From an uncultured Candidatus Entotheonella sp. (GTDB taxonomy: Bacteria > Tectomicrobia > Entotheonellia > Entotheonellales > Entotheonellaceae), in the NCBI GenBank assembly GCA_958295825.1, contig OY282375.1:3085489-3149488 (forward strand): a stretch of 64,000 nt of DNA, in the 5' to 3' direction. The notes beneath the pieces were generated by a model. It ran no database searches. It was not told the origin of the DNA and worked only from the letters and a program-made list of their open reading frames with translations. Every line of letters begins with the position of its first letter. The stretch's first letter is position 1. A program made the translations under genes and the position numbers. Of this stretch, positions 10,625-18,664 are shown piece by piece.

Positions 10625-11055
10625 CACTCTGCTCCTGCGCAGGCCGGCTTCCGTCTAGCCTCAAACACCGACCCGTTTCTCACCAGCTCAATGCACAGCC
10701 CGTTCCCGCAACCACAGTGGCCGCACGACAACACCTCATAACCCGGTGTCGCGCAACCACACCATGATTCCTGCTCGTCCTTCCAGATCAGATTTGCCGG
10801 GCAGCCGCCGCACTCACACTCGCAGCGGCAAGCGCAATGACCGCAAGGCAAAATCGACATGCGAGGGCGGTCACAACCACATCTTCCGCCGTTCAACATT
10901 GCTGGAGGAATCCCCAGGCTGTCGGCCAGCGAATCGTCATCCTTGCACCGCGAGCACCCCATTTCCGCCTCGGCAAACGAAAGTGCCATGCCACATCCAG
11001 AGCACGTAAACGAACCCAGCCAATTTTGAATCGTCAACATCGCTCGCTTTTTCAC
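10624..11055 (-). CDS. Multi-zinc-ribbon Cys-rich protein
   Basis: 143 residues starting from a GTG at 11055 after a strong AAAGGAGG site. It contains about 20 cysteines in repeated knuckles: FTCSGCG, GCSRCK, GRCGCDR, PCGHCACRCECECGGC, WCGC, SCGHCGCGNG. The two CGHC blocks, 35-45 residues apart, look like an internal duplication. Zinc binding is very likely; function is unknown. It sits between the divergent leader copy D and a second zinc-ribbon gene. Confidence 0.6.
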   Translation of the reverse strand: MKKRAMLTIQNWLGSFTCSGCGMALSFAEAEMGCSRCKDDDSLADSLGIPPAMLNGGRCGCDRPRMSILPCGHCACRCECECGGCPANLIWKDEQESWCGCATPGYEVLSCGHCGCGNGLCIELVRNGSVFEARRKPACAGAE

Positions 11056-11137
11056 CGGCTTATCCTCCTTTAGTGAATGAACCGGTGCGGCAATAGCCCC
11101 CGGTCCACTCTTGACGACGTGGACAAGGGCATCGCCC
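11056..11137 (-). promoter_or_regulatory. Repeated structured 5' leader, divergent copy D
   Basis: Keeps the GTCCAC / GTGGAC hairpin and the GGGGGC arm of the other copies and the same placement just before a gene. The CTGCTC block is replaced, so no Shine-Dalgarno pairing is evident. The ribosome site is AAAGGAGG before a GTG start. Confidence 0.55.
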
Positions 11138-11160
11138 TTTTCCTTTATCTACTTCCCCAA

Positions 11161-11472
11161 TCACATATTCCGGCATACCTGGCAAAGAGGATACGGACCC
11201 GACTCATGCCCACAACGCGGACACAAGTCGTCGCGCTCGGCAAGAGAGCCCAACACAAACTGCCCCCTTTCCGTAACCTCCAAGCAACCATCGGATTCCG
11301 CCAGAAACCCAGCCTCAACCAGCGCCTGCACCTGCGGCGCTTCAACACCTTCAAAGTGCTTCTGGAAATCACTGATCCGAGAGCAAAGACCCTCCGAAAC
11401 GACATAGAGCAAGAACATCTTTTCCTTGTCCTGCATCGCCTCGCCAGCTTCCCAATCCATCTCAGACTTCAT
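11161..11472 (-). CDS. Winged-helix-like protein with C-terminal zinc ribbon
   Basis: 103 residues. The first 75 look like a small winged helix: helices around MFLLYVVSEGLCSRISDF and VQALVEAGFLAESDG, then a strand pair CLEVTERGQFVLGSL. The tail is a zinc ribbon, LCPRCGHESGPYPLCQVC. The start was taken at the ATG at 11472 with GGAG upstream. It follows ardC by 18 bases, probably in the same transcript. Role unknown; a small transcription factor is plausible. Confidence 0.55.
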   Translation of the reverse strand: MKSEMDWEAGEAMQDKEKMFLLYVVSEGLCSRISDFQKHFEGVEAPQVQALVEAGFLAESDGCLEVTERGQFVLGSLAERDDLCPRCGHESGPYPLCQVCRNM

Positions 11473-11490
11473 CACACGCTCCCACGTGTA

Positions 11491-12474
11491 TTACGCCTCG
11501 GCTTCCACCTGTTCGGCTTCCGCCTCGACTTGCTCAACACCAGCCGACCCCAGGATGAAATCCGCGGCTTTTTGGGCTTGCGCCCCCGCGATGATGAGAG
11601 CCTTGGGGTCGGAACGCAGAAATTTCAGCCAGCTTTCGATATAACTTGCCGAGTTTTGGATCGTCGGATCCTCGATCCCGGCTATCGAACACAGGAAGGC
11701 CGCCCCCATTTCGGCGACGAGCTCCTCCCTCGAATACGTCGGGCTGCCGAAGGGCACCCCATCCGTCAACGTCTTCCGATTCAGCCGCTCACGGTGGCCC
11801 GTCGAGTGCACGAGCTCGTGAAATAACGTGGCGTAGAATTTCTCGGAAGACCCAAAGTGTTCCCGTCGAGGCACGTGGACTTCATCGGTCCATTGCCTGT
11901 AAAAGGCCTCGTCGCCGCCGTACCGGATGCCCGGACGCTGCGGCATGGCCTCGACGATCTGCTCACAACCTGCAATGGGATCGTTGTCCTTCTCGATCCG
12001 TTCTGCAGGGGGATGTTTGTCGCGGAATTTGTCGGCCCCCGGACCTTCAATCTGGTCCAGGTTCACGACCCTGTAGGCCCGGATGATGAGCACCGGGCGG
12101 CGGCGGGTGGAAACCTCCGCATCCTTCGCGTCGGTCTCCAAAATCTCTGTGGGTTCACCCTTCGGAAGCCACGGCTTGAAGAAGTGCGCCCACGAAACCT
12201 TTTCCCCCTTACGGATATGCGCGTCGAGGTCGTTGACCTGCTTCGGCGAAAACCACCAGGGAGAATCAAATCCTGCGTGGCTCAACATGAAGATATTGAG
12301 ACCACGGTAAAATCGGCCGGACACCCCATTGCGGGGCGGCCCGACATGCAACGCCCACGGCCTCTGCCAAGGCACAACGCCCTGTTTCAGAAGCTCGCTT
12401 ATCTTCTCAGTCACCCGCTCGTATACGGTGACCCTGTTTTCGGCACCGTTGCGATGCCCCGACCTTTCCTTCAT
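11491..12474 (-). CDS. ardC: ArdC-type antirestriction protein
   Basis: Antirestriction protein thought to protect incoming single-stranded DNA during conjugation. 327 residues from the ATG at 12474 (AAGGAG site within leader copy C). The N-terminal ssDNA-binding domain shows the family pattern VPWQRPW, GRFYRGLNIFML and WWFSPKQV. The C-terminal metallopeptidase-like domain has HELVH at about 219-223 followed by STGH and the downstream Glu in SREELVAEMGAAFL. The last 20 residues are a short acidic repeat (EQVEAEA twice). It is the best functional match for the ICE early region. Confidence 0.88.
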   Translation of the reverse strand: MKERSGHRNGAENRVTVYERVTEKISELLKQGVVPWQRPWALHVGPPRNGVSGRFYRGLNIFMLSHAGFDSPWWFSPKQVNDLDAHIRKGEKVSWAHFFKPWLPKGEPTEILETDAKDAEVSTRRRPVLIIRAYRVVNLDQIEGPGADKFRDKHPPAERIEKDNDPIAGCEQIVEAMPQRPGIRYGGDEAFYRQWTDEVHVPRREHFGSSEKFYATLFHELVHSTGHRERLNRKTLTDGVPFGSPTYSREELVAEMGAAFLCSIAGIEDPTIQNSASYIESWLKFLRSDPKALIIAGAQAQKAADFILGSAGVEQVEAEAEQVEAEA

Positions 12475-12556
12475 CGGCCCGCTCCTTCTGACAGAGCAGA
12501 CCGGATGGCGCCAGCCCCGGTCCACTCTGCAAAAAGTGGACAGGGCTGCTTGCCCC
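12475..12556 (-). promoter_or_regulatory. Repeated structured 5' leader, copy C (before ardC)
   Basis: Arms AGCCC / GGGGCT and GTCCAC / GTGGAC as in copies A and B. The CTGCTC block can pair with GAGCGG (one U-G pair), overlapping the AAGGAG of ardC. Together with copies A and B this gives three versions of the Shine-Dalgarno pairing that differ in sequence but keep base pairing. Confidence 0.7.
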
Positions 12557-12561
12557 ATCGA

Positions 12562-12876
12562 CTACGTCTTAGACCAGATCAATTGCAACATGGCGACCGC
12601 AATACCCACAAAAGCAACAACGATTGGGCTGGCAATAACCATAAGCACCGTAATCCGTCTGTTCAGCTCATCAAACCGCTTATCGACATGCTCGAATTGC
12701 TTGTCAACACTGCGGTTCATATCATCGAAGCGCTGGTTGACATGGATGAACCCATCTTCCATGCGCTTCTCAAGGCTGTGAAATCGCTCGTCGGTGCGCT
12801 CAACCACATGGTCAAAACGTTCGTCCATGCGACTGGCGTACTCGTCGAACTGCTCCTTGCTCACGTATTCCGCCAT
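12562..12876 (-). CDS. Coiled-coil protein with C-terminal membrane anchor
   Basis: 104 residues from MAEYVSKEQF. Residues 10-75 are a heptad-like coiled coil with repeating RFD/RFH units (DERFDHV, DERFHSL, QRFDDM, KRFDEL). A transmembrane helix of about 22 residues follows (VLMVIASPIVVAFVGIAVAML). It is a homologue of 55111-55458, sharing YVSKEQF, the NQRFDNMNR-like block and the C-terminal helix. I do not know the function; the layout resembles small phage or ICE membrane-anchored coiled coils. It starts 14 bases after the SWIM gene stop. Confidence 0.6.
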   Translation of the reverse strand: MAEYVSKEQFDEYASRMDERFDHVVERTDERFHSLEKRMEDGFIHVNQRFDDMNRSVDKQFEHVDKRFDELNRRITVLMVIASPIVVAFVGIAVAMLQLIWSKT

Positions 12877-12890
12877 AGTCTCATTCCTCA

Positions 12891-13844
12891 TCATGCCGCC
12901 TGGTCCACCCCTGCCGAGGTGGATTCCGTTTGCCGTGCCCGTGCGTTCATCACCTCGTCCGCACTGGCAACACTACCGATGAGACCGATTCCGAGATTGC
13001 CCAGCGCCCGCCCAATGGCAGACGTTTCCGCAACCTCGTAAGGGTTCGTCGAAGTCGGACCACTCGCCCCCTCGATGACCTCCGCGGTTCCCGTCGCGCT
13101 GCACTGGCCAACCTTCACGGTTGCTTTGCACAACGTCCGCTCACCGAGCGTAAAGAACTCAGTGGTGATTTCCTTGGGTTGCCGCTTCGCCCGCAACAAC
13201 ATCAACCGACCCGCCACGTTCAAGTACGGACTGCGCAGGCTCACGAACACATCATCCTTGCCCACAACCTTCTGGTTACGGGGTAACAGGACAATGCAGG
13301 CCCACACGTCGGGGGGCAGTGCGTCATAAGCCGCCCTGCACCTCGCTTCCGCCTCCTGGTGGAGACCGTCAATCGCTTCCTTTTCGACCGCAGAAACCGT
13401 CCGCCTGCCTCCCTTCGTCCAGAATCTGGGCTCCGGGTAGCTGTACGGTACCTGCGGTTTCTGAGCCTGAGCAGCCGCCAATTCAACCGGCTGCGATTCA
13501 GGTACGCCATTGCCGACATTGCCATCACCGGCAGCTTCGTCGGACAGCTTGAGGGTCTCCCGCAGGATGTACACCGCCAGGCGATGCTTGCACATGCCTC
13601 GCGGCGCGTTACCCCGCGCGAAGTCCTCACAGCCGCAACCCTCCGAGGTCACCGCGTAGGGTTCCGAGCCGCCGTTACGTACCAAGGCGGCGTCCGGACC
13701 ATCAAGACGCACAGCACCAGACCGGACAATGCCGATGGCCCGTTGAATGCGGGCGTTCAGCTCCTGGTACTTCGTCGCCAACTTGTCGCCGAGCAATACC
13801 ATGTAGTTGATCTGTTCGGCGGTCAACGCATTTTCCATCTCCAT
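12891..13844 (-). CDS. SWIM zinc-finger protein, possible ssDNA-annealing relative
   Basis: 317 residues from the ATG at 13844 with AAAGGGAAC upstream. A SWIM-type zinc finger is clear at residues 70-87: C70, C72, then CKH (C85, H87). The C-terminal part contains KATVKVGQCSATGTAEVIEG and NPYEVAETSAIGRALGNLGIG. The latter resembles the conserved AET-x-A-x-GRAL segment of phage ERF-type single-strand annealing proteins. If so, the protein would join ssDNA handling with SSB, encoded just upstream. The family assignment of the C-terminal half is tentative. Confidence 0.6.
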   Translation of the reverse strand: MEMENALTAEQINYMVLLGDKLATKYQELNARIQRAIGIVRSGAVRLDGPDAALVRNGGSEPYAVTSEGCGCEDFARGNAPRGMCKHRLAVYILRETLKLSDEAAGDGNVGNGVPESQPVELAAAQAQKPQVPYSYPEPRFWTKGGRRTVSAVEKEAIDGLHQEAEARCRAAYDALPPDVWACIVLLPRNQKVVGKDDVFVSLRSPYLNVAGRLMLLRAKRQPKEITTEFFTLGERTLCKATVKVGQCSATGTAEVIEGASGPTSTNPYEVAETSAIGRALGNLGIGLIGSVASADEVMNARARQTESTSAGVDQAA

Positions 13845-13902
13845 CGTTGTTCCCTTTCTGATCGTGCATGCTATCCCGCGTTTCGCGGGGAAAGCCGCGG
13901 TC

Positions 13903-14373
13903 TCAGATAATCTTCCATGTCCCATCCGGCTGCCGGCAGGCCATGCCATACGCCGACTGCATTTTCCCGCCGACCGTAACGGTCTGCGAAAATTCCCGAC
14001 AGTAGGTCCCATCAGCCTGCTGGTAAGCCGGCTGCGGCACCACATCACCAGAATTTCCGGAGTCCGGATTTTCCCAGGTCGTCGTATTCCCGGATCGTCC
14101 ATTCTCCAACGCTTCCTGTTGGGCATGCGCCATCGCCAGGCGACCCGCACGGTCGAGAGATTTCCCGATCTCGCTACCCGCTATGCTGCCAAGCAGCGTG
14201 CCGACCGCGACCGCGACCAGTTGCCCGCCGCCGTTGCCGATGTACGAGCCGGCAAGAGCACCGACACCGGCGCCCACGACAGCGCCGATCTCCTCTTTAA
14301 CGCCCTCACCACAGCCCGCCACCATCACGGCCGCCAGGGTAATTGCCAACAGGAATTGGCATCGCTTCTTCAT
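13903..14373 (-). CDS. Glycine-zipper outer-membrane lipoprotein (17 kDa antigen type)
   Basis: 156 residues from the ATG at 14373 (TAAGGAGG site). It opens with a lipoprotein signal peptide, KKRCQFLLAITLAAVMVAGC, with Cys as the lipidation site. A glycine zipper follows, GAVVGAGVGALAGSYIG and VGTLLGSIAGSEIG, as in the Rickettsia 17 kDa surface antigen family. The C-terminal domain has YCREFSQTVTVGGK and GMACRQPDGTWKI, also typical. It lies downstream of ssb on the ICE. A role in surface or entry-exclusion functions is possible but not shown by sequence. Confidence 0.8.
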   Translation of the reverse strand: MKKRCQFLLAITLAAVMVAGCGEGVKEEIGAVVGAGVGALAGSYIGNGGGQLVAVAVGTLLGSIAGSEIGKSLDRAGRLAMAHAQQEALENGRSGNTTTWENPDSGNSGDVVPQPAYQQADGTYCREFSQTVTVGGKMQSAYGMACRQPDGTWKII

Positions 14374-14398
14374 AAATCGTTTCCTCCTTAGAACGCAA

Positions 14399-14468
14399 AA
14401 GCCCCGGCACCGAGATGTCAGGGCTTGTATGCGGTGAATTTCGAGGGCAAGCGAAAGGCAAGCCCTCG
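14399..14468 (-). other. Paired hairpins between ssb and the lipoprotein gene
   Basis: Two inverted repeats in the 104-base gap: CGAGGGC (14442-14448) with GCCCTCG (14462-14468), right after the ssb stop, and AAGCCC (14399-14404) with GGGCTT (14421-14426), just before the lipoprotein ribosome site. Neither has a T-run on the coding strand, so attenuation or processing is as likely as termination. Confidence 0.4.
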
Positions 14469-14477
14469 ATCTCCAAA

Positions 14478-14873
14478 TCAAAACGGGATGGGATCATCGT
14501 CGATAGACGGGATGTCTCCATCACCACCACCGCCGTTGCCATCGCCGTTCTTGCCATTGCGAGGCACGAGATGCAGCCGGTTGACCATGACTTCGAGTTT
14601 CGAACGCTTGGCGCCGCCCTCGGTTTCCCAGGTGCGATACCGCAAGCGGCCTTCGATCATCACCGGACGGCCCTTGGCGAGATACTCATTCGCAACTTCC
14701 GCGGTGCGATTGAAAGCGGTCAGGTCAACAAAGGTGGTCTCCTGCTTCACTTCGTCGTCCTGGCGATAACGACGATTCATCGCCAAGCCAAAATTCGCTA
14801 CGGCGTTACCTTTCGAGGTGTACCGCAGTTCTACATCACTGGTCAGATAACCGAACAGTTGAACGCTATTCAT
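14478..14873 (-). CDS. ssb: Single-stranded DNA-binding protein, ICE-encoded
   Basis: OB-fold ssDNA-binding protein, 131 residues, shorter than chromosomal SSB (about 175) as is common for mobile elements. Visible features: NSVQLFGYLTSDVELRYT at the N-terminus, FGLAMNRRY, DLTAFNRTAEVANEYLAKG and PVMIEGRLRYRTWE of the OB-fold. A short Gly/Asp linker leads to the acidic tip DDDPIPF, which recruits partner proteins. The start has AAAGGAG upstream. It likely coats the transferred strand and begins the leftward ICE gene run. Confidence 0.92.
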   Translation of the reverse strand: MNSVQLFGYLTSDVELRYTSKGNAVANFGLAMNRRYRQDDEVKQETTFVDLTAFNRTAEVANEYLAKGRPVMIEGRLRYRTWETEGGAKRSKLEVMVNRLHLVPRNGKNGDGNGGGGDGDIPSIDDDPIPF

Positions 14874-14939
14874 GGACTTCTCCTTTGAGACGCACGCATA
14901 CCGTCGTGAAGACGCATTACGCCGTCGATACAGACCGCC

Positions 14940-15240
14940 ATCAGCGGTCGCAGATCATTTCCCACAAGGGCATCGAGTAAATTCCCCGCGAGGTGCGGGA
15001 GAGGTCGGAATTGCCCGCAAGACGGGCAAGACTTACATCATTGGCATCATTTGCATCTTGGCCGCTGGGAGCGACCAAAAGCCCGCAGGCTTGGTAGCCG
15101 TGACGAATCACGACCGGGTGCCCAAGAAAGCCGGTAAAAACTTGGACGGATCGGAGATCGGAGCCGGCTCTTTTTCGTAGGAAAGAAACCCCGCGAAAAC
15201 TTTCCTGATCGGAGATCGGATCGGGGTTTTTAACCAAGGA
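14940..15240 (+). other. Non-coding region with hairpins ending in terminator-like structures
   Basis: No convincing gene between 14874 and 15782. This part holds several stems: CCCGC / GCGGG near 14980, TTGCCCG / CGGGCAA near 15015-15030, and two copies of GATCGGAGATCGGA near 15151 and 15213, each followed by a GC-rich arm and a T-run. The last reads ACCCCG...CGGGGTTTTT on the plus strand. A plus-strand non-coding transcript ending here is possible; it could also be a stacked terminator block shielding the ICE genes. Confidence 0.35.
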
Positions 15241-15275
15241 GTGCTACATATACCAACTCAAAACTTTTTGCAACC

Positions 15276-15312
15276 AAAAAAAGGCCGGCTCCCCTTCCAA
15301 GGGAACCGACCC
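15276..15312 (-). terminator. Rho-independent terminator for minus-strand transcripts
   Basis: On the minus strand a GC-rich imperfect stem (GGTCGGTTCCC with GGGGAGCCGGCC) is followed by seven T. It would stop transcription coming from the TPR gene or IetAS direction. Confidence 0.65.
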
Positions 15313-15471
15313 TGCCAAATTTCTTCATTGCTGGGGCTTTGCATAAAAAGTCGGTCGCTGACCGACCAGAAGCAAGGTGTTCAGGCGGGCTGAAATCTCT
15401 ACATTTTTGTCGTGCCGCAGGTTGGACGCGGACTTGCTTGGCAAGGGTTAAAAGCGGTTTCAGCACTATGA

Positions 15472-15508
15472 AAAAGGGCGGGCGCTTGCACTGGGCGCCC
15501 GCCCTTTT
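15472..15508. terminator. Strong bidirectional terminator
   Basis: Perfect 14-bp inverted repeat AAAAGGGCGGGCGC / GCGCCCGCCCTTTT around a 9-base loop, with A-run and T-run flanks, so it can terminate in both directions. It separates the defence cargo from the SSB block. Confidence 0.8.
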
Positions 15509-15782
15509 CGCGTTCAGGGATGGCCTGTGTCGGGTGCGACGAAAACAGGCTTTCGGCGGACAGCCGGACCATTCGCCGGAGGGAAAACCGGACTTCTCGG
15601 CGCTGTGCGCTAGTGCAGGCTAGGGCTGCCTTGGTGCAGTGCTTAGGCGCGGGAACGCTTTTGCAGCGCGGCGGCGGGTAGCGTGGTGGCTCGTCTTGAA
15701 ATTCAGTTTACGTGTATGTGCAAGAACATAGGGAATGGACAGGCGTTTATTGGCAAGGACCCGCTAGTATCGTGACGCTTTT

Positions 15783-16130
15783 TTATACAGGGTCTTCATC
15801 CTCCGGCGTCAGCATAGCCGCAAGGTCTGCGGGCAGCTTGCTGTCGTATCGTTGCTCGAAGCCCGTCACGCCTTCGTATTCTTGCTGGAATAAAGCAACG
15901 ATGTCTGCTCCTATGTTTTCGGCGGAAGTCAGGTCTGCTCTGGCTTTTTCCCAGTTTTTCAAGCATAGCCAAGCCACGCCGCGATTGTAATAGGCTTTGG
16001 CATGATCCGGTTTTAGTTCCAATGCCTTGGCGTAGTTCACGAATTGTGATCGAATGGACAGGATGATGAGGCCTGGCACAATGAACATCAGAACCGGATA
16101 AAGAGTATCGACAGATTTTAGATCAAGCAT
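15783..16130 (-). CDS. Short TPR protein with N-terminal membrane segment
   Basis: 115 residues. An N-terminal hydrophobic stretch (LYPVLMFIVPGLIILSI) is followed by one clear tetratricopeptide repeat, FVNYAKALELKPDHAKAYYNRGVAWL, then a partial repeat and the tail LPADLAAMLTPEDEDPV. The tail is a common ending of small bacterial TPR proteins. It lies downstream of ietS but 167 bases away, so its link to that system is uncertain. Protein interaction at the membrane is the most one can infer. Confidence 0.65.
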   Translation of the reverse strand: MLDLKSVDTLYPVLMFIVPGLIILSIRSQFVNYAKALELKPDHAKAYYNRGVAWLCLKNWEKARADLTSAENIGADIVALFQQEYEGVTGFEQRYDSKLPADLAAMLTPEDEDPV

Positions 16131-16297
16131 TGATCCACTCCGTCACGTAAAAGCCTCCATGTCAGTCGCGACATTCTCCTTCCGCATACAAATGCCCCCC
16201 TTTCGCCTTGGACCCGGGATCCAGAGTAGACTGTGGGGCAAGCATCCAGATGGGGAGCCGCATGTAGTGCCGAACGAGTCTCCTCAGAAAGAAATCG

Positions 16298-18658
16298 TCA
16301 TGTGCGCGCCCTCGCTCTCGCGCGTGTTTGCAAGCGAGCGCGCAGTTCAGCGTAGAGTCGTGCTTCCTCGTTCTCTCGATCACGTAAACAGACCACCAAG
16401 GCGTACCGTTCTTTTTCAGCGCTGTGAAGTTCCCCCCACGGAAAGTCGTTACGGGTCACAACAACGAATAATCGTTTATTCCGCAGCTTGGAACTGCTGG
16501 TGAATTGCTGGAAGCGCCAGGTGGATGTCTGGACGGTTCCCTTGTCTCTGGACTGTGGACCGATGCTGGCGTTCCCTAACTCGGCAATTCGTTTGTATTC
16601 ATCGAGGGCAGTGGCACGACTGAACATCTTTGCCGCCTGATGGATACCGTCCGCTGGGATTAGGCGAAAATCCATGCGCGTGGCTCTATAGGCGATACGG
16701 GTGGAACGAACAAGAGGTGTATAAGCTATCGCCACCACAATGTCTCGCGTCCGCCGCCCGCCACTGACGAAACTGTCGGGTACCGGTATCTCGTAGAAAT
16801 GGTGGCGATTGTTGAGGATGCCTTCGGTGGCGACGAGGGTCACGGAGTTCTCCAGAGACCGGTAGAGAGCATGTGTATCCGTTTGCCCGTAACCACAAAC
16901 CTTTCGAAGCATGTTTGCATCAGAAAACAATTTCCTGCTGGCTTCCGGTATTGCAGCATGGGCTACCAGGAGTGCACGGATCAGATCAGCATCGGCATCC
17001 GGATAACGAGCCAGCAACTCACCAGCCAGATGGGCTACGTGCGGCGCTGCCATGCTGGTGCCGCTCTCGTCGGCGAACAAACGGCCTTGCGCAAACCCGT
17101 TGTGCATTGACAACTCACCGAGCCCGCTATTGGGAACCAGTATGTTCATGCCGGCCCGCGTATTGACGGCCCAATTGCCGCCGTAGGCAACCAATTCCGG
17201 CTTGATGGCCCCGCCAACGGAGTGGCCATGGCGGGTAAAGGGAGATGGCTGCCCGCGCCGTGCCACAGGGATCTCGGCTGGGTCTTCAGAATAACGCTGG
17301 CTGTTCGTTGTCCGATCGTATCTGGCGAGGCTGCCGACGGTTAAGGCATTAAGTGCAGGGGCCGGTTCGACGATGGACCAGTCGGGTTCGGTGAGATACG
17401 CAGGATAGCGAGTACGCCATTCTTCACCGCTCAGTCGGGAGCGCAGGACATTACCCGTCGAGACGACAAACAAAACTTTCAATTCTCGAGCCAGGGTGTC
17501 GAGAATGTACGAAAGCCCTTTCAGGTGTTTCCCCAGGTAAGGCTTGTTGCGGTCGCCGAAGGACAGGTTGAATACTCGGCAACCATAATGTTCGTTGAAG
17601 TAACGTACCGCCTCGGTGATCTGATTTTCCACAAAGCCGGATTGGTTCTCGTTTGTCTCGTCCAGGACGCGTCCGCTGAACAGGCGTAGCCGCGGGGAGA
17701 AATTGCCACCTTGCAACACGTGTTCCACATCACCATAGAGTGCGAGGCCGGCTACCAGGGTGCCATGGCCGTGCTCATCCTCGGCATCCTTACCCGGGAG
17801 AAAGCTTTCCGCCTCGCCAATTGCGGGAGCGAGCAGAGGGTGCCCGGTCGTCAAGCCACTGTCGAGGACAACGAGGCCGGGAGCGTCATGGGGAGACGGC
17901 GGAACATTAGGAAGGTCCTGAATGTCTGTGAGAATCAGGCTTAGATCAAGCCCATACCGCGGCGGGAGGTCTACAGTCCGAACGTCCCTGTTGTGTCGGA
18001 GAAGGCTTTCTGCCTGATTGTGGTCGCACCGTACGCGGTACAACGAAAGGCCGTCATGTTTGACACTGTCGACGATTGCAATTCCTTCAGCGGATAACCA
18101 GGTCTCGAATGCGTTCCATAAACGGGTTCGGTCCGCAGGTTTATCTTCCAACGGCCATAGTTCCACGTCCAAGACGAAAGGGGCGTCGGCGGGCAGACCT
18201 TCTTGGTCCAACGCCCAACCCCTACGGTCATTGGCGCTCCAGCCGTCAATACCTTGCAATGCGTAGAGTACTTGCCTGGGCCTGTATGGAACTGTCTCGC
18301 CATTCGCCAGAGAGGCTAGTCGCGCCTCGAAGGATTCGAGGGCCGGAGTGCTCACGAAAGCAATGACCACGTCGTCACCTTCTTGGCTGATGACCTCTAT
18401 GTCATCTATGTCATCGGAAATATTCCGCAGGTCGTCGGGATCAAATCCCTTGTCCACGGTAAACTGAAAAATTGGACGGTCGTCGAACCCGCCGACGTCG
18501 GTTGCAGCTTCAGCTTTTGCGTTTTCGAGGCGATTGCTTAAATATAGGCCGTGAGCAACAGGATCAGAAGGTACGGACGGTATTCGTCGGCCACTCGCCC
18601 GTCTCTCAGTGATCGGCTCCTCCCGCTGAAGACGCAGATGGGGAAACGACTCTTCCAT
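16298..18658 (-). CDS. ietS: IetS-type subtilisin-like protease of an IetAS defence pair
   Basis: 786-residue S8 (subtilase) protease. Catalytic triad: Asp266 in VVLDSGLTTGHP, His298 in DEHGHGTLVAG and Ser535 in ESGTSMAAPHVAH; oxyanion Asn403 in VVSTGN. About 250 residues precede the catalytic domain and 230 follow it, with a basic tail (LQTRARARART). No signal peptide is visible, so it should act in the cytoplasm. It starts 7 bases after an AAA ATPase gene. That AAA-plus-S8 pairing matches IetAS, first described as a plasmid stability and incompatibility locus and later reported as antiphage. All catalytic residues are intact. Confidence 0.85.
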   Translation of the reverse strand: MEESFPHLRLQREEPITERRASGRRIPSVPSDPVAHGLYLSNRLENAKAEAATDVGGFDDRPIFQFTVDKGFDPDDLRNISDDIDDIEVISQEGDDVVIAFVSTPALESFEARLASLANGETVPYRPRQVLYALQGIDGWSANDRRGWALDQEGLPADAPFVLDVELWPLEDKPADRTRLWNAFETWLSAEGIAIVDSVKHDGLSLYRVRCDHNQAESLLRHNRDVRTVDLPPRYGLDLSLILTDIQDLPNVPPSPHDAPGLVVLDSGLTTGHPLLAPAIGEAESFLPGKDAEDEHGHGTLVAGLALYGDVEHVLQGGNFSPRLRLFSGRVLDETNENQSGFVENQITEAVRYFNEHYGCRVFNLSFGDRNKPYLGKHLKGLSYILDTLARELKVLFVVSTGNVLRSRLSGEEWRTRYPAYLTEPDWSIVEPAPALNALTVGSLARYDRTTNSQRYSEDPAEIPVARRGQPSPFTRHGHSVGGAIKPELVAYGGNWAVNTRAGMNILVPNSGLGELSMHNGFAQGRLFADESGTSMAAPHVAHLAGELLARYPDADADLIRALLVAHAAIPEASRKLFSDANMLRKVCGYGQTDTHALYRSLENSVTLVATEGILNNRHHFYEIPVPDSFVSGGRRTRDIVVAIAYTPLVRSTRIAYRATRMDFRLIPADGIHQAAKMFSRATALDEYKRIAELGNASIGPQSRDKGTVQTSTWRFQQFTSSSKLRNKRLFVVVTRNDFPWGELHSAEKERYALVVCLRDRENEEARLYAELRARLQTRARARART

Positions 18659-18664
18659 GGGAGA

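Noticed and set aside
15230..15623. Possible genes on either strand around the terminators
   Set aside because: Both frames run through strong terminator hairpins and lack convincing ribosome sites or motifs.
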